From: Mesorhizobium muleiense
GTDB lineage: Bacteria; Pseudomonadota; Alphaproteobacteria; Rhizobiales; Rhizobiaceae
Length of the DNA: 64,000 nucleotides
Direction of reading: 5' to 3'
Assembly: GCF_900099905.1 (NCBI RefSeq)
Contig: NZ_FNEE01000010.1
Span: 1 to 64,000 of the forward strand
The notes under the pieces are model-generated. The model saw only the letters and a program-made list of their open reading frames with translations. It ran no database searches and was not told the DNA's origin. Below are positions 52,659-61,110 of this stretch, in pieces. Each line of letters begins with the position of its first letter. Position 1 is the stretch's first letter. The position numbers and the translations under genes were made by a program.

Positions 52659-53435
52659 TCACACCTGCAGAATGGAAGAAACGAGAAGCTGGGTGTAGGG
52701 CGCGCGCGGGTCATCGAGCACGCGGTCGGTGAGGCCGCTTTCGACGACGCGGCCGTCCTTCATCACCATCATGCGTTGCGACAGCAGACGCGCCACCGCA
52801 AGGTCATGGGTGACGACGATCGCAGCGAGGCCGAGATCGGTGACCAGGCCGCGCAACAGGTCGAGCAGGCGCGCCTGCACGGAAACGTCGAGGCCGCCGG
52901 TCGGCTCGTCCATGAACACCAGCCGCGGCCCGGTGACGAGGTTGCGGGCGATCTGCAGGCGCTGGCGCATGCCGCCGGAAAAGGCGCGCGGTTCGTCGTC
53001 GATACGGTCCTCGTCGATCTCGACGCGCGACAGCCAGTCGACGGCGGTAGCGCGGATTTTGCCATAGTGGCGGTCGCCGACCGCCATCAGCCGCTCGCCG
53101 ACATTGGCGCCGGCCGACACCGTCATGCGCAGCCCGTCGGCGGGGTTCTGATGGACAAAACCCCAGTCGGTGCGCATCAGGAAGCGGCGCTCGGCCTCGC
53201 TCATGCGGTATAGCTCGCGAAACTGGCCGTCGCGCATGCGGTAGCTGGCGGTGCCGGAACTCGGCAGCAATCTGGTCGACAGGCAGTTGAGCAGCGTCGT
53301 CTTGCCGGATCCGGATTCGCCGACCACTGCCAGCACCTCGCCCGGCCACAGGTCGAAGCTGACGTTCTCGCAACCAATGCGCGAACCGTAGAACTTGGAC
53401 AGCGCGGAAACGCGCAGCAGCGGTTCGTCGGTCAT
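52659..53435 (-). CDS. phnK: C-P lyase system ATP-binding protein PhnK
   Basis: 258 aa. Walker A GESGSGKTT near 39, the PhnK-specific stretch RTDWGFVHQNPADGLRMTVSAG near 87, signature FSGGMRQRLQIARNL near 150 and Walker B LVFMDEPTGGLDVSVQARLL near 170. PhnK binds the PhnGHIJ core complex. ATGA overlap with phnJ. Confidence 0.95.
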   Translation of the reverse strand: MTDEPLLRVSALSKFYGSRIGCENVSFDLWPGEVLAVVGESGSGKTTLLNCLSTRLLPSSGTASYRMRDGQFRELYRMSEAERRFLMRTDWGFVHQNPADGLRMTVSAGANVGERLMAVGDRHYGKIRATAVDWLSRVEIDEDRIDDEPRAFSGGMRQRLQIARNLVTGPRLVFMDEPTGGLDVSVQARLLDLLRGLVTDLGLAAIVVTHDLAVARLLSQRMMVMKDGRVVESGLTDRVLDDPRAPYTQLLVSSILQV

Positions 53436-54343
53436 TGCGCCGGCTCCCTTTTTTCCAGGGCAGGAGGGGTCTCGGGCGCAAGGTGGCCGCGATGGCCTTG
53501 CTCGCGCCGCTTCTCGCAATGGTCGGTATCGGAGCAGACGAACATGTGGCCGCCATGGTCGTCGAGGATGACCTCGTCGAGATAGACGTTCTCGGCCGCG
53601 CACAGTGCGCAGGGCTGGTCGAAGGTCTGCACCTCGAACGGATGGTCCTCGAAGTCGAGGCTGACTACGTCGGTGAAAGGCGGCAGCGCATAGATGCGCT
53701 TTTCGCGGCCGGCGCCGAACAGTTGCAGGGCCGGCGAACGGTGCATTTTCGGGTTATCGAACTTCGGCGTCGGCGACGGGTCCATCACATAGCGACCCTC
53801 GACCTTGACCGGATAGGCATAGGTGGTGGCGATGCGGCCGTGCCGGGCGATGTCTTCGTAAAGTTTTACATGCATGAGGCCGTATTCCTCCAGCGCATGC
53901 ATTTTCCGCGTTTCCGTCTCGCGCGGCTCGAGGAAGCGCAGCGGCTCGGGGATTGGCACCTGATAGACCAGCACCTGGCCTGCTGTCAGCGGATGTTCGG
54001 GAATGCGGTGGCGGGTCTGGATGATGGTCGCCTTCGCCGTGTCGGTGGTGACGGCGACATTGGCGACTTTTTTGAAGAAGGCGCGGATCGAGACGGCATT
54101 GGTAGTGTCGTCGGCGCCCTGGTCTATGACCTTCAGCACGTCTTCCGGACCGATGATCGAAGCGGTGACCTGGACGCCGCCGGTGCCCCAGCCATAGGGC
54201 ATCGGCATTTCGCGTGAGGCGAACGGCACCTGATAGCCGGGAATGGCGATGCCCTTGAGGATCGCGCGGCGGATCATCCGCTTGGTCTGCTCGTCGAGAT
54301 AGGCGAAGTTGTAAGTGGCGATGTCGGTCGGTTGTGCGGTCAT
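53432..54343 (-). CDS. phnJ: Alpha-D-ribose 1-methylphosphonate 5-phosphate C-P lyase
   Basis: 303 aa. Radical-SAM enzyme that breaks the carbon-phosphorus bond. The conserved cysteines near the end, C245, C248, C270 and C276 (CALC ... CSDTDHC), keep the spacing of the E. coli iron-sulfur and catalytic cysteines. GWGTGGVQVTASIIGPEDVLKV near 51 and the PxPPFTDV-like ALPPFTDVVSLDFEDHPFE near 220 are family hallmarks. It overlaps phnI and phnK by 4 bp each. Confidence 0.97.
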   Translation of the reverse strand: MTAQPTDIATYNFAYLDEQTKRMIRRAILKGIAIPGYQVPFASREMPMPYGWGTGGVQVTASIIGPEDVLKVIDQGADDTTNAVSIRAFFKKVANVAVTTDTAKATIIQTRHRIPEHPLTAGQVLVYQVPIPEPLRFLEPRETETRKMHALEEYGLMHVKLYEDIARHGRIATTYAYPVKVEGRYVMDPSPTPKFDNPKMHRSPALQLFGAGREKRIYALPPFTDVVSLDFEDHPFEVQTFDQPCALCAAENVYLDEVILDDHGGHMFVCSDTDHCEKRREQGHRGHLAPETPPALEKREPAQ

Positions 54344-55452
54344 TCCGCGGCCTCCCTTTTTTCCTCGGCCTTGCCGGCGTTTTCGCGGGCGTCATGCTCG
54401 GCGCGCATGCGGCGCACCAGGTCGAGCTCGGCCTGGAAATCGACGTAGTGCGGCAGCTTGAGGTGCTCGACGAAACCGGTCGCCTGGACATTGTCGGAAT
54501 GCGAGATGACGAATTCCTCGTCCTGGGCTGCGGCGACGACATCTTCGCCGAATTCGGTTGCACGAAGCGCGCGGTCGCAGAGCGCCATGGCCATCGCCTT
54601 ACGCTCGCTCTGGCCGAAGACGAGGCCGTAGCCGCGGGTGAATTGCGGCGGCGCCTTTGTCGAGCCCTTGAACTGGTTGACCATCTGGCACTCGGTGACA
54701 CGCGCAGAACCGAGCGGTACGGCGAATGGCAGCTCCGGCACGTCGAGTTCCAGCTCGACCTCGCCGATGCGAACCTCGCCGACGAAGGGATGGTTGCGGG
54801 CATAGCCGCGTTGGGTGGAATAGCCGAGCGCCAGCAAAAAACCTTCGTCACCGCGCGACAGCGCCTGCAGGCGGATGTCGCGCGCCATCGGAAATTCCAG
54901 CGGCTCGCGGGTGATGTCGCCCGGGATATGGTCCTGCGGCATGTCGCCGTCGGGTTCGATCAGGCCTTCGCGGGCGAGGATGGCGGAGACACGCGGCATG
55001 GCGTCCGCGTCGCTGGCACGCTGCAGCGGCTCGGCGACCTCGCCGCCGGCGGCAAGCTCGGGGTCGAGCAACCTGTGCGTGTAGTCGAAGGTCGGGCCGA
55101 GCAGCTGGCCGCCGGGAAGATCCTTGTAGGTCGCCGACACCCGCCGCTCGACCAGCATCGCCCCGGTGTCGATCGCCCTGGTGTAGCCGAAGCGCGGCAG
55201 CGTGGTGCGATAGGCGCGAACTAGGAAGATCGCCTCGATCATGTCGCCGCGCGCCTGAACGATGGCCAGCGCCGCCAATTCGCGGTCGTAGAGCGAACCT
55301 TCGCTCATCACCCGGTCGACGCCGAGCGCCAGCTGCTCGACGATCTGGTCGAGGCGGAGCGCCGGCACGGAACGGTCGCCGCGGCGGCGGTCGGCGAGCA
55401 GGGCGTGGGCGTTGGCAATGGCCGCTTCACCGCCTTTTACCGCGACATACAT
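54340..55452 (-). CDS. phnI: Alpha-D-ribose 1-methylphosphonate 5-triphosphate synthase subunit PhnI
   Basis: 370 aa. PhnI is the core subunit of the complex that couples ATP and phosphonate, releasing adenine. The N-terminus MYVAVKGGEAAIANAHALLA is diagnostic, as are PRFGYTR near 80, DHIPGDITREPLEFPM near 170 and LALGYSTQRGYARNHPF near 205. GGAGG lies before the ATG at 55452. It overlaps phnJ by 4 bp and starts 1 bp after phnH. Confidence 0.96.
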   Translation of the reverse strand: MYVAVKGGEAAIANAHALLADRRRGDRSVPALRLDQIVEQLALGVDRVMSEGSLYDRELAALAIVQARGDMIEAIFLVRAYRTTLPRFGYTRAIDTGAMLVERRVSATYKDLPGGQLLGPTFDYTHRLLDPELAAGGEVAEPLQRASDADAMPRVSAILAREGLIEPDGDMPQDHIPGDITREPLEFPMARDIRLQALSRGDEGFLLALGYSTQRGYARNHPFVGEVRIGEVELELDVPELPFAVPLGSARVTECQMVNQFKGSTKAPPQFTRGYGLVFGQSERKAMAMALCDRALRATEFGEDVVAAAQDEEFVISHSDNVQATGFVEHLKLPHYVDFQAELDLVRRMRAEHDARENAGKAEEKREAAE

Positions 55453-55453
55453 A

Positions 55454-56065
55454 TCACGCCTCCATCGTCTTGATGCGCGTCGTGCGCGGCAGGCAGGCAA
55501 CGCCTTCCGGGGTGGCGAGGATAATGTCGACACCACGGGGAAAACGCTGATTGTTCTGCTTCCATTGTTCGACGAAGTGGCGCGGCATCTGCGCTGGCGC
55601 GATTGTCGCGGTTGTTTCGATGCCGGGACCTTCGAGCAGCAGCGGGGCGCCTGAGACGAGATCGCTGACCTGCAGGATCAGCGTCGTCGAGCGGTCGGGA
55701 TAGTCCTGGGTGCCTTGTGAAAAGCCGTCGAGCGCCATCATCTCGGCCGGCGTGGCGATCAGCGCGAAATGCGCATCGGCTGGCGTGTGGGCCAGTGGCG
55801 CGCCGGTGTGGAAGCCGAGCCAGGATTTCACCGCTGCTGGGGCCTGCAGAACGAGGTCGAGCCAGAGCGGCGTGTCGTTGTCGCACAGCGCCAGCGCGAT
55901 GGCGCCTGCGGTGGCCGACAGCGGCGCCGGCGGGCGGGCAAAGACCGGCAGAGGCTGCAGGGTGCCCGGCCGCGCCATTGCGTCCATCACGGCGCGGAAC
56001 ACTGTCTGGGCGTCGAACACCGGATCGGCAAAGCCGCCCTCGATCGCCTGGGTTGCGATGTCCAT
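55454..56065 (-). CDS. phnH: C-P lyase subunit PhnH
   Basis: 203 aa. Characteristic N-terminal DPVFDAQTVFRAVMDAMARPGT near 15-36 and the segment YPDRSTTLILQV near 130, with LEGPGIETTATI near 148. PhnH is a subunit of the core complex. Its start shares one base with the phnG stop (TGATG). Confidence 0.94.
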   Translation of the reverse strand: MDIATQAIEGGFADPVFDAQTVFRAVMDAMARPGTLQPLPVFARPPAPLSATAGAIALALCDNDTPLWLDLVLQAPAAVKSWLGFHTGAPLAHTPADAHFALIATPAEMMALDGFSQGTQDYPDRSTTLILQVSDLVSGAPLLLEGPGIETTATIAPAQMPRHFVEQWKQNNQRFPRGVDIILATPEGVACLPRTTRIKTMEA

Positions 56066-56529
56066 CAGTCTTCTCCGCGCACCATGGTGAAGAAATCGAC
56101 CTTCGTTGCCGCCGTCTCGGCGCGCCGCCGCTCACGTCGGCTGGCCAGTGCGGCCTGCAGCGGCGCAATGAGTTTGCTCTCGACCTCGGTGCGGCGGGTG
56201 GGATCCTGCCAGAGCGCGTCGGCGATCGCCGCCAGTTTTGCTTTCTGCTTGTCACGGCCCAGCACGTAGCAGTGGCCGACTTCTCCCGAGGCAAGCCGCA
56301 CCGTCGCGCGGGTGACCGTCGCCTCGCCGAGGTTGAATGGCGCGCCGCCGCCGCCGATTCGGCCACGCACGGTGACCAGGCCGGTTTCGGGACCGCGCAG
56401 GAACTCTGCTTCCGAAGGCAGGCCGGCTTCGTTCCAGAGGCGGACGATATCGTCGCCGGTCGATTGCGCCAGCGTCGCCATGACGGCCTTGCGCTCAAGC
56501 TGCTGATCGCGCGCTTCCTGTCCTCGCAT
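56065..56529 (-). CDS. phnG: C-P lyase subunit PhnG
   Basis: 154 aa. Conserved stretches are LRGPETGLVTVRGRIGGGGAPFNLGEATVTR near 44-74 (shown in part), GEVGHCYVLGRDKQKA near 83 and ADALWQD near 103. The ATG at 56529 is preferred because GGGA lies 9 nt upstream; an ATG at 56538 lies on the ribosome site itself. First gene of the C-P lyase operon, 81 bp after a good Pho box and divergent from phnF. Confidence 0.94.
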   Translation of the reverse strand: MRGQEARDQQLERKAVMATLAQSTGDDIVRLWNEAGLPSEAEFLRGPETGLVTVRGRIGGGGAPFNLGEATVTRATVRLASGEVGHCYVLGRDKQKAKLAAIADALWQDPTRRTEVESKLIAPLQAALASRRERRRAETAATKVDFFTMVRGED

Positions 56530-56563
56530 GGTTAACATTCCCTTGCATCGAAATTTGTCCATT

Positions 56564-56593
56564 GATATAGACAATTATACAAATTATATCTAT
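56564..56593. promoter_or_regulatory. AT-rich palindromic region upstream of phnG
   Basis: GATATAGACAATT and AAATTATATCTAT form an imperfect inverted repeat in a very AT-rich 30 bp between the Pho box and the phnG start. It may hold the -10 element of the phnG promoter and a PhnF operator; PhnF proteins usually bind inverted repeats with a TCTAGAC-like core, which is only partly met. Confidence 0.4.
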
Positions 56594-56609
56594 TTTCTAA
56601 TGCGTGTCC

Positions 56610-56627
56610 ATGACGGATGGATGACAG
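56610..56627 (-). promoter_or_regulatory. Pho box of the phn operon
   Basis: On the minus strand CTGTCAT-CCAT-CCGTCAT matches the PhoB consensus of two CTGTCAT halves spaced by 4 bp at 13 of 14 positions. It lies 81-98 bp before phnG and 25 bp before phnF, so phosphate starvation should induce phnGHIJKL and perhaps phnF. Confidence 0.8.
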
Positions 56628-56651
56628 GGGCGAAAAGATCGGGGCAAAGAG

Positions 56652-57401
56652 ATGATCGGTCAGCAGATGGCCAACAGCTTGGAGCGGCGCAGCGGCGTCT
56701 CGCTGTGGCGGCAGATCGCCGACCAGATCCTGCAATCGATCGCCGTCGGCGACTTTGCCGAGAATGCTGCGTTGCCACCGGAAGTTGCACTGGCCGAGCG
56801 CTATGGCGTCAATCGCCATACGGTGCGCAGCGCCATCGCCGCGCTGGTGCAGGATGGCGTGCTTAGAGCCGAACAGGGGCGCGGCACTTTTGTGCTGTCG
56901 CGCAAGCGCCTGTCCTATCCGATCGGCGCCCGCACCCGCTTTTCGGAGGGCTTGCAAGGGCAGGCGTCGGAGCGTCGCAGCGTGCTGCTCGAATCGGCGG
57001 TCGAGCCGGCCAGCCGGCGCGTCGCCGAAGGGCTGGGGCTTGCCAGGGGTTCGACTGTCATACGCCTCGAGACACGCGGCGAAGCCGATGGGCAACCGGT
57101 CTCGCGTGCCACCGGCTGGTTCGACGCGGCTCGCTTCGCCGGCATCGATGCCGCCATGGCCGAAACCGGATCGGTGACCGCCTCATTTCGGCGTTTCGGC
57201 ATCGGTGACTATCTCAGACAATCGACGGTGTTGTCGGCCCGCCACGCGGACGCCGCCGACCTTGCCGATCTCGATCTGCAGCCCGGCGCCATCGTGCTGG
57301 TCACGGTCGCCGTCAACGTCACGCCGGACGGCCAGCCGATCCAGTTCGCCGAAACGCGGTTTCCGGCCGAGCGGGTCGAGCTCAAGATATCGGCGCTTTA
57401 G
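56652..57401 (+). CDS. phnF: Phosphonate metabolism regulator PhnF (GntR/HutC, UTRA domain)
   Basis: 249 aa. The winged helix has LWRQIADQILQSIAVGDF near 18 and ERYGVNRHTVRSAIAALVQDGVL near 49-71; the rest is a UTRA ligand domain with YPIGARTRFSEGLQGQ near 88 and FAETRFPAERVEL near the end. The wording is typical for PhnF. ATG at 56652 with AAAGAG upstream; a second ATG five codons on is possible. It diverges from phnG and probably represses the operon when phosphonate is absent. Confidence 0.93.
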   Translation: MIGQQMANSLERRSGVSLWRQIADQILQSIAVGDFAENAALPPEVALAERYGVNRHTVRSAIAALVQDGVLRAEQGRGTFVLSRKRLSYPIGARTRFSEGLQGQASERRSVLLESAVEPASRRVAEGLGLARGSTVIRLETRGEADGQPVSRATGWFDAARFAGIDAAMAETGSVTASFRRFGIGDYLRQSTVLSARHADAADLADLDLQPGAIVLVTVAVNVTPDGQPIQFAETRFPAERVELKISAL

Positions 57402-57408
57402 GTCCGGT

Positions 57409-58425
57409 TCATCCGACCTGGATGACGGCCTTGATCAGGCCGGATTTTGCATGCGCCCAGCGGGCGAGGTCGCGCGGCGTGTCGCCAAGCGTCGTGCGAT
57501 GGGTGACGAGCTTTGCCAGCGGCACAGCACCATCGCGGATCGAGGCAGCGACATGGTCGAAGTCGGCGCGCAGCGCGTTGCGGCTGCCGATCAGCGTCAT
57601 CTCACGCTTGTGGAATTCAGGATCGGAAAAGACGATGTCGTCCTTGACGACGCTGACCAGGACCAGCATCCCGCCATGCGCGACATGGGCGAAGGCTGAC
57701 TGGACGGACTGGGTGTTGCCGGTGGCATCGAAGACCGCGTCAAAACCTTCGCCGTTGGTCGCCTCGCGCACCAGATCGGTCGCAGACTGCCGCGAGGCGT
57801 CGAGAGTGGCGAAGCCGAGTTCGCTTGCAGCAAAACCCAGCCTCTCCGCACTCATGTCGAGCAGCGTTACGTCGAGGCCGGCGATGCGGGCAAACAGCGC
57901 TGTGCCGAGGCCGATCGGCCCGGCGCCGATGACCAGCGCGCGCGCGCCGGGATCAGCCAGCGAGCGCCGCACGGCATGCGCCCCGATCGCCAGGAATTCG
58001 ACGGCGGCGGCATCGGCCAGCGACAGGCCGTTGGCCGGGTAAAGATTTTGCGCCGGCACCAGGATCCGTTCGCACATGGCGCCGTCGCGGTGGACGCCGA
58101 GCACTTCGATCCCGACGCAGCAATTCGGCTTGCCTTGGCGGCAGGCGATGCATTTGCCGCAGGCGAGATAAGGATTGATGATCACCGGCTCGCCCACAGC
58201 CAGATCGACGCCTTCGCCGGCCTCGATCACGGTGCCGGAGACCTCGTGACCCATGATGCGGGGATAGGCGAGGAACGGATGCTTGCCCTCGAAGATGTGA
58301 TAGTCGGTGCCGCAGATGCCGACATGACTGACCGCGACCAGCGCCCAGCCCGGCGGTGGTGTGCTCGGCGCCGGGCGGTCTTCCACAACAAGATCGCCGG
58401 GCGAACGGCAGATGACGGCTTTCAT
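57409..58425 (-). CDS. Zinc-dependent alcohol dehydrogenase family protein
   Basis: 338 aa. Catalytic zinc ligands are in GICGTDYHIFEGKHPF near 37 and GHEVSG near 59; structural zinc cysteines are in NPYLACGKCIACRQGKPNC near 85-103. The cofactor loop is VIGAGPIGLG near 165. The pattern resembles sorbitol, galactitol or L-threonine type dehydrogenases. It follows the Rbs-type permease gene by 65 bp with a GC hairpin in between and probably oxidises a sugar, sugar alcohol or sugar acid brought in by that transporter. It converges with phnF. Confidence 0.92.
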   Translation of the reverse strand: MKAVICRSPGDLVVEDRPAPSTPPPGWALVAVSHVGICGTDYHIFEGKHPFLAYPRIMGHEVSGTVIEAGEGVDLAVGEPVIINPYLACGKCIACRQGKPNCCVGIEVLGVHRDGAMCERILVPAQNLYPANGLSLADAAAVEFLAIGAHAVRRSLADPGARALVIGAGPIGLGTALFARIAGLDVTLLDMSAERLGFAASELGFATLDASRQSATDLVREATNGEGFDAVFDATGNTQSVQSAFAHVAHGGMLVLVSVVKDDIVFSDPEFHKREMTLIGSRNALRADFDHVAASIRDGAVPLAKLVTHRTTLGDTPRDLARWAHAKSGLIKAVIQVG

Positions 58426-58450
58426 GCTTTGATCCACTCGGTTGATGGCA

Positions 58451-58477
58451 CCGCCGGCCCGATCGCCGGGCCGGCGG
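58451..58477. other. Intergenic hairpin between permease and dehydrogenase genes
   Basis: Perfect 10-bp arms CCGCCGGCCC and GGGCCGGCGG with a 7-nt loop and no T run. In an operon on the minus strand it may act as an mRNA-processing or stability element and not as a terminator. Confidence 0.5.
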
Positions 58478-58490
58478 TTGTTAAGATGGT

Positions 58491-59456
58491 CTACTTGCCG
58501 CGGCGGCGCAGGCCGTCGAAATAGACGATGACGATGATCAGCACGCCGGTGATGATGCGCTGCCAGAACGCGTTGACGTTCAAGAGATTGGCGCCGTTGT
58601 TGATGGTGGCGAGGATGAAGGCGCCGAGCAGCGGTCCGTGCACCGAGCCGACGGCGCCGAACAGCGACGTGCCGCCGATCACCGACGAGGCGATCGCCTG
58701 CAACTCCCAGCCCTCGGCCTGCGTCGGATTGCCGATGCCGATGCGCGAGGCAAGCAGCACGCCGACAAAAGCCGCACACAGGCCAGACAGCGTATAGGCC
58801 ATGTAGATGGTGCGCTGGACGTTGACACCGGACAGACGCGAGGCCTCGGCGTTGGAGCCGACCGAGAACAGATACCGGCCCCAGCGGCTGTGATGCAGGA
58901 AGATGTAGGCAGGGATGCCGACCAGGATCACCATCCAGAACAGATTGGGGACGCCGAGAAACGAGCTGCGCGAAAACAGCTGGAAGGCGTCGTTGTTGAT
59001 CGAGATCGAGTTGCCGTTGGTCATCAAAAGGCCGATGCCGCGCAGCGAGGTCAGCGTCGCCAGCGTGATGATGAAGGGCGGCAGGCCCATCTTGACGATG
59101 CCAAAGCCATGGAACAGGCCGATGGCGACGCCGACCAGCAAGGTGATCAGGATGGCGAGGTAAATCGGCACGCCGGCATTGATCAGCATCGCAACGATGA
59201 CGGTGGCGAAGCCAACGACGGCGCCGACGGAAAGGTCGATGCCGCCGGTGATGATGACGAAGGTCTGGCCGACCGCCAGGATGGCGATCATCGAACCTTG
59301 CCGCAGCAGGTTCGAGATGTTGTTGGCGGAGGCGAAGCTCGGCGTCGCCACCGACAGGATGACCCACAACAGCACCAGCAGCGCCAGCAGCGTCAGCCCG
59401 AACAGGGCATTGTAGTTGCGTTTCGGCCTTTCGGCAGCAATCGCCTCGGTGCTCAT
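58491..59456 (-). CDS. Sugar ABC transporter permease, RbsC type
   Basis: 321 aa with eight to ten membrane segments. Family motif TGGIDLSVGAVVG near 70, GLPPFIITLATLTSLRGIG near 122, VGSNAEASRLSGVNV near 197 and GGTSLFGAVGSVHGPLLGAF near 260. ATGA overlap with the ATPase gene upstream. Single permease gene, so a homodimer is expected. It belongs to the operon SBP-ATPase-permease-dehydrogenase. Confidence 0.94.
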   Translation of the reverse strand: MSTEAIAAERPKRNYNALFGLTLLALLVLLWVILSVATPSFASANNISNLLRQGSMIAILAVGQTFVIITGGIDLSVGAVVGFATVIVAMLINAGVPIYLAILITLLVGVAIGLFHGFGIVKMGLPPFIITLATLTSLRGIGLLMTNGNSISINNDAFQLFSRSSFLGVPNLFWMVILVGIPAYIFLHHSRWGRYLFSVGSNAEASRLSGVNVQRTIYMAYTLSGLCAAFVGVLLASRIGIGNPTQAEGWELQAIASSVIGGTSLFGAVGSVHGPLLGAFILATINNGANLLNVNAFWQRIITGVLIIVIVYFDGLRRRGK

Positions 59457-61006
59457 ATCTGTCCTCCCGGTTTTTCTTGTTTCTCGGCCAGCGCCTGGGT
59501 GAGGATCTCCTCATGGTCGGCAGTGTGGAAACCATGCGTGGCCACCAGTTTGCCGCGCCGAAACACATGCAGCGTGTCGGCCAGTTCATAGACCTCGGGC
59601 AGATAGGACGAGATCAGGATGATGCCGGCGCCCTTGGACAACAGTTCGCCGAACAGGCGGTAGATCTCGGCCTTGGTGCCGACATCGACGCCAACTGTCG
59701 GCTCGTCGAAGATGAACAGCTTGGCGCCGTGCGCCAGCCATTTGCCAATGACGATCTTCTGCTGGTTGCCGCCGGACAGGCTGGAGGCGAGGGCGTGGCG
59801 CGTCGGCGTCTTGATCCTGAGATTGGCGATCTGGCGATCCGCCTCGGTCTTCTCCTGCGCGCTGGAGATCAGCAGATTGCTGGAGATGCGCTTGTAGATC
59901 GGCAGATTGAGATTGAGGCCGACCGGGAGGTTGAGGCAGAGGCCCTGGTCGCGGCGGCTTTCCGGCGCCAGAGCCATGCCGAGCTTGATAGCGTCATGCT
60001 CGGAGTTGACCTGAACCTCCTTGCCCTTCCAGAGGATCTGGCCGGCCGACTTGCGATGACGGCCGTAGAGCGTGGTGACGAACTCACTGCGCCCGGCGCC
60101 GATCAGGCCATAGAGCCCGACGATTTCGCCGGCACGGATCGTCATCGAGACATTTTCAAAACCCTTGCCGGAGAGATTTCGGGCTTCGAGGAGCGTCGCG
60201 CCCGGGATAAAATGCTCCTTGTGATAGACTTGCTCGATCGAGCGGTTGATCATCATCTTGACCAACTCGGCGTCGTTGGTCTCGGCGATGTTCCGGGTGC
60301 CGACAAGCGTGCCGTCGCGCAGCACCGAGACACGGTCGGCGAGCTCGAACACCTCTTCCATGCGGTGGCTGATGTAGATGATGGTGACGCCTTCGCCCTT
60401 CAGCCGGCGGATCAGCGTGAACAGCTGGTCGGCTTCCTTGCGGGTGAGATAGGCAGTCGGTTCGTCGAAGATCAGGAACTTGGTGCCGCGCACGGTGGCA
60501 CGGGCGGCGGCGATCAGCTGCTGCTGGCCTATGGTCAGGTCACCCAGCACGACATGCGCCGGCAGATCGAAGCCGAGATCGTCGATGATCTTCTGCGCTT
60601 CCCTGACCATGGCCCGCTGCTGCAGGATACCGAAGCGGGAATCCTCCTCGCCGAGGAACATGTTGGCCGCGACAGTGAGATGGCGGCACAGAACGACCTC
60701 CTGATGCACGGCATTGATGCCGAGCGCCATCGCCTCATGCGGCGTCGCCAGCGCTGCCGGCTTGCCCTCCCAGATGACGTCACCGGAGGTGCGCGGCATG
60801 ACCCCGGTCAAAAGCTTGATCAGGGTGGATTTGCCGGCACCGTTCTCGCCGACAATGGCGTGGATTTCGCTGGCCTTGAAGGCGAGGTTAACCGGCTTCA
60901 GCGCGTGCGTGCCGGGATATCGTTTTTCCAGTCCCTTGAGTTCGAGGATCGTCCTGCCCGGTTCCAGCGTTGGGGCCGGATGCAGTTCCTGCGCCGTCGA
61001 CGTCAT
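59453..61006 (-). CDS. Sugar ABC transporter ATP-binding protein, RbsA type
   Basis: 517 aa, two fused domains. First: Walker A GENGAGKST near 54, ILGDLTIGQQQLIAAARATV near 150 as a weak signature, Walker B FLIFDEPTAYLT near 174. Second: loop GLIGAGRSEF near 294, signature LSGGNQQKIVIGKWL near 405, Walker B LFIFDEPTVGVDVGTKAEIY near 425. In the first domain the signature reads TIGQQQL, unlike the LSxGE of most members. GGGAGG precedes the ATG. Confidence 0.94.
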   Translation of the reverse strand: MTSTAQELHPAPTLEPGRTILELKGLEKRYPGTHALKPVNLAFKASEIHAIVGENGAGKSTLIKLLTGVMPRTSGDVIWEGKPAALATPHEAMALGINAVHQEVVLCRHLTVAANMFLGEEDSRFGILQQRAMVREAQKIIDDLGFDLPAHVVLGDLTIGQQQLIAAARATVRGTKFLIFDEPTAYLTRKEADQLFTLIRRLKGEGVTIIYISHRMEEVFELADRVSVLRDGTLVGTRNIAETNDAELVKMMINRSIEQVYHKEHFIPGATLLEARNLSGKGFENVSMTIRAGEIVGLYGLIGAGRSEFVTTLYGRHRKSAGQILWKGKEVQVNSEHDAIKLGMALAPESRRDQGLCLNLPVGLNLNLPIYKRISSNLLISSAQEKTEADRQIANLRIKTPTRHALASSLSGGNQQKIVIGKWLAHGAKLFIFDEPTVGVDVGTKAEIYRLFGELLSKGAGIILISSYLPEVYELADTLHVFRRGKLVATHGFHTADHEEILTQALAEKQEKPGGQI

Positions 61007-61063
61007 GACGTTCCTCCCAGATTGGCCTCCCAGATTGGCCCCACGAGTGGCACGAGTGTAGGT

Positions 61064-61092
61064 CGTTTCCGGGGCAAAAAGCCCCGGAAACG
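61064..61092. other. Strong intergenic hairpin between the SBP and ATPase genes
   Basis: Perfect 12-bp arms CGTTTCCGGGGC and GCCCCGGAAACG with an AAAAA loop. Lying 18 bp after the binding-protein stop, it probably stabilises that transcript and limits read-through to the ATPase and permease, a common way to make excess binding protein. Two short tandem repeats (CTCCCAGATTGGC and CACGAGTGG) lie beside it at about 61015-61055. Confidence 0.65.
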
Positions 61093-61110
61093 GTGTGCCA
61101 ATGCCGGTGC

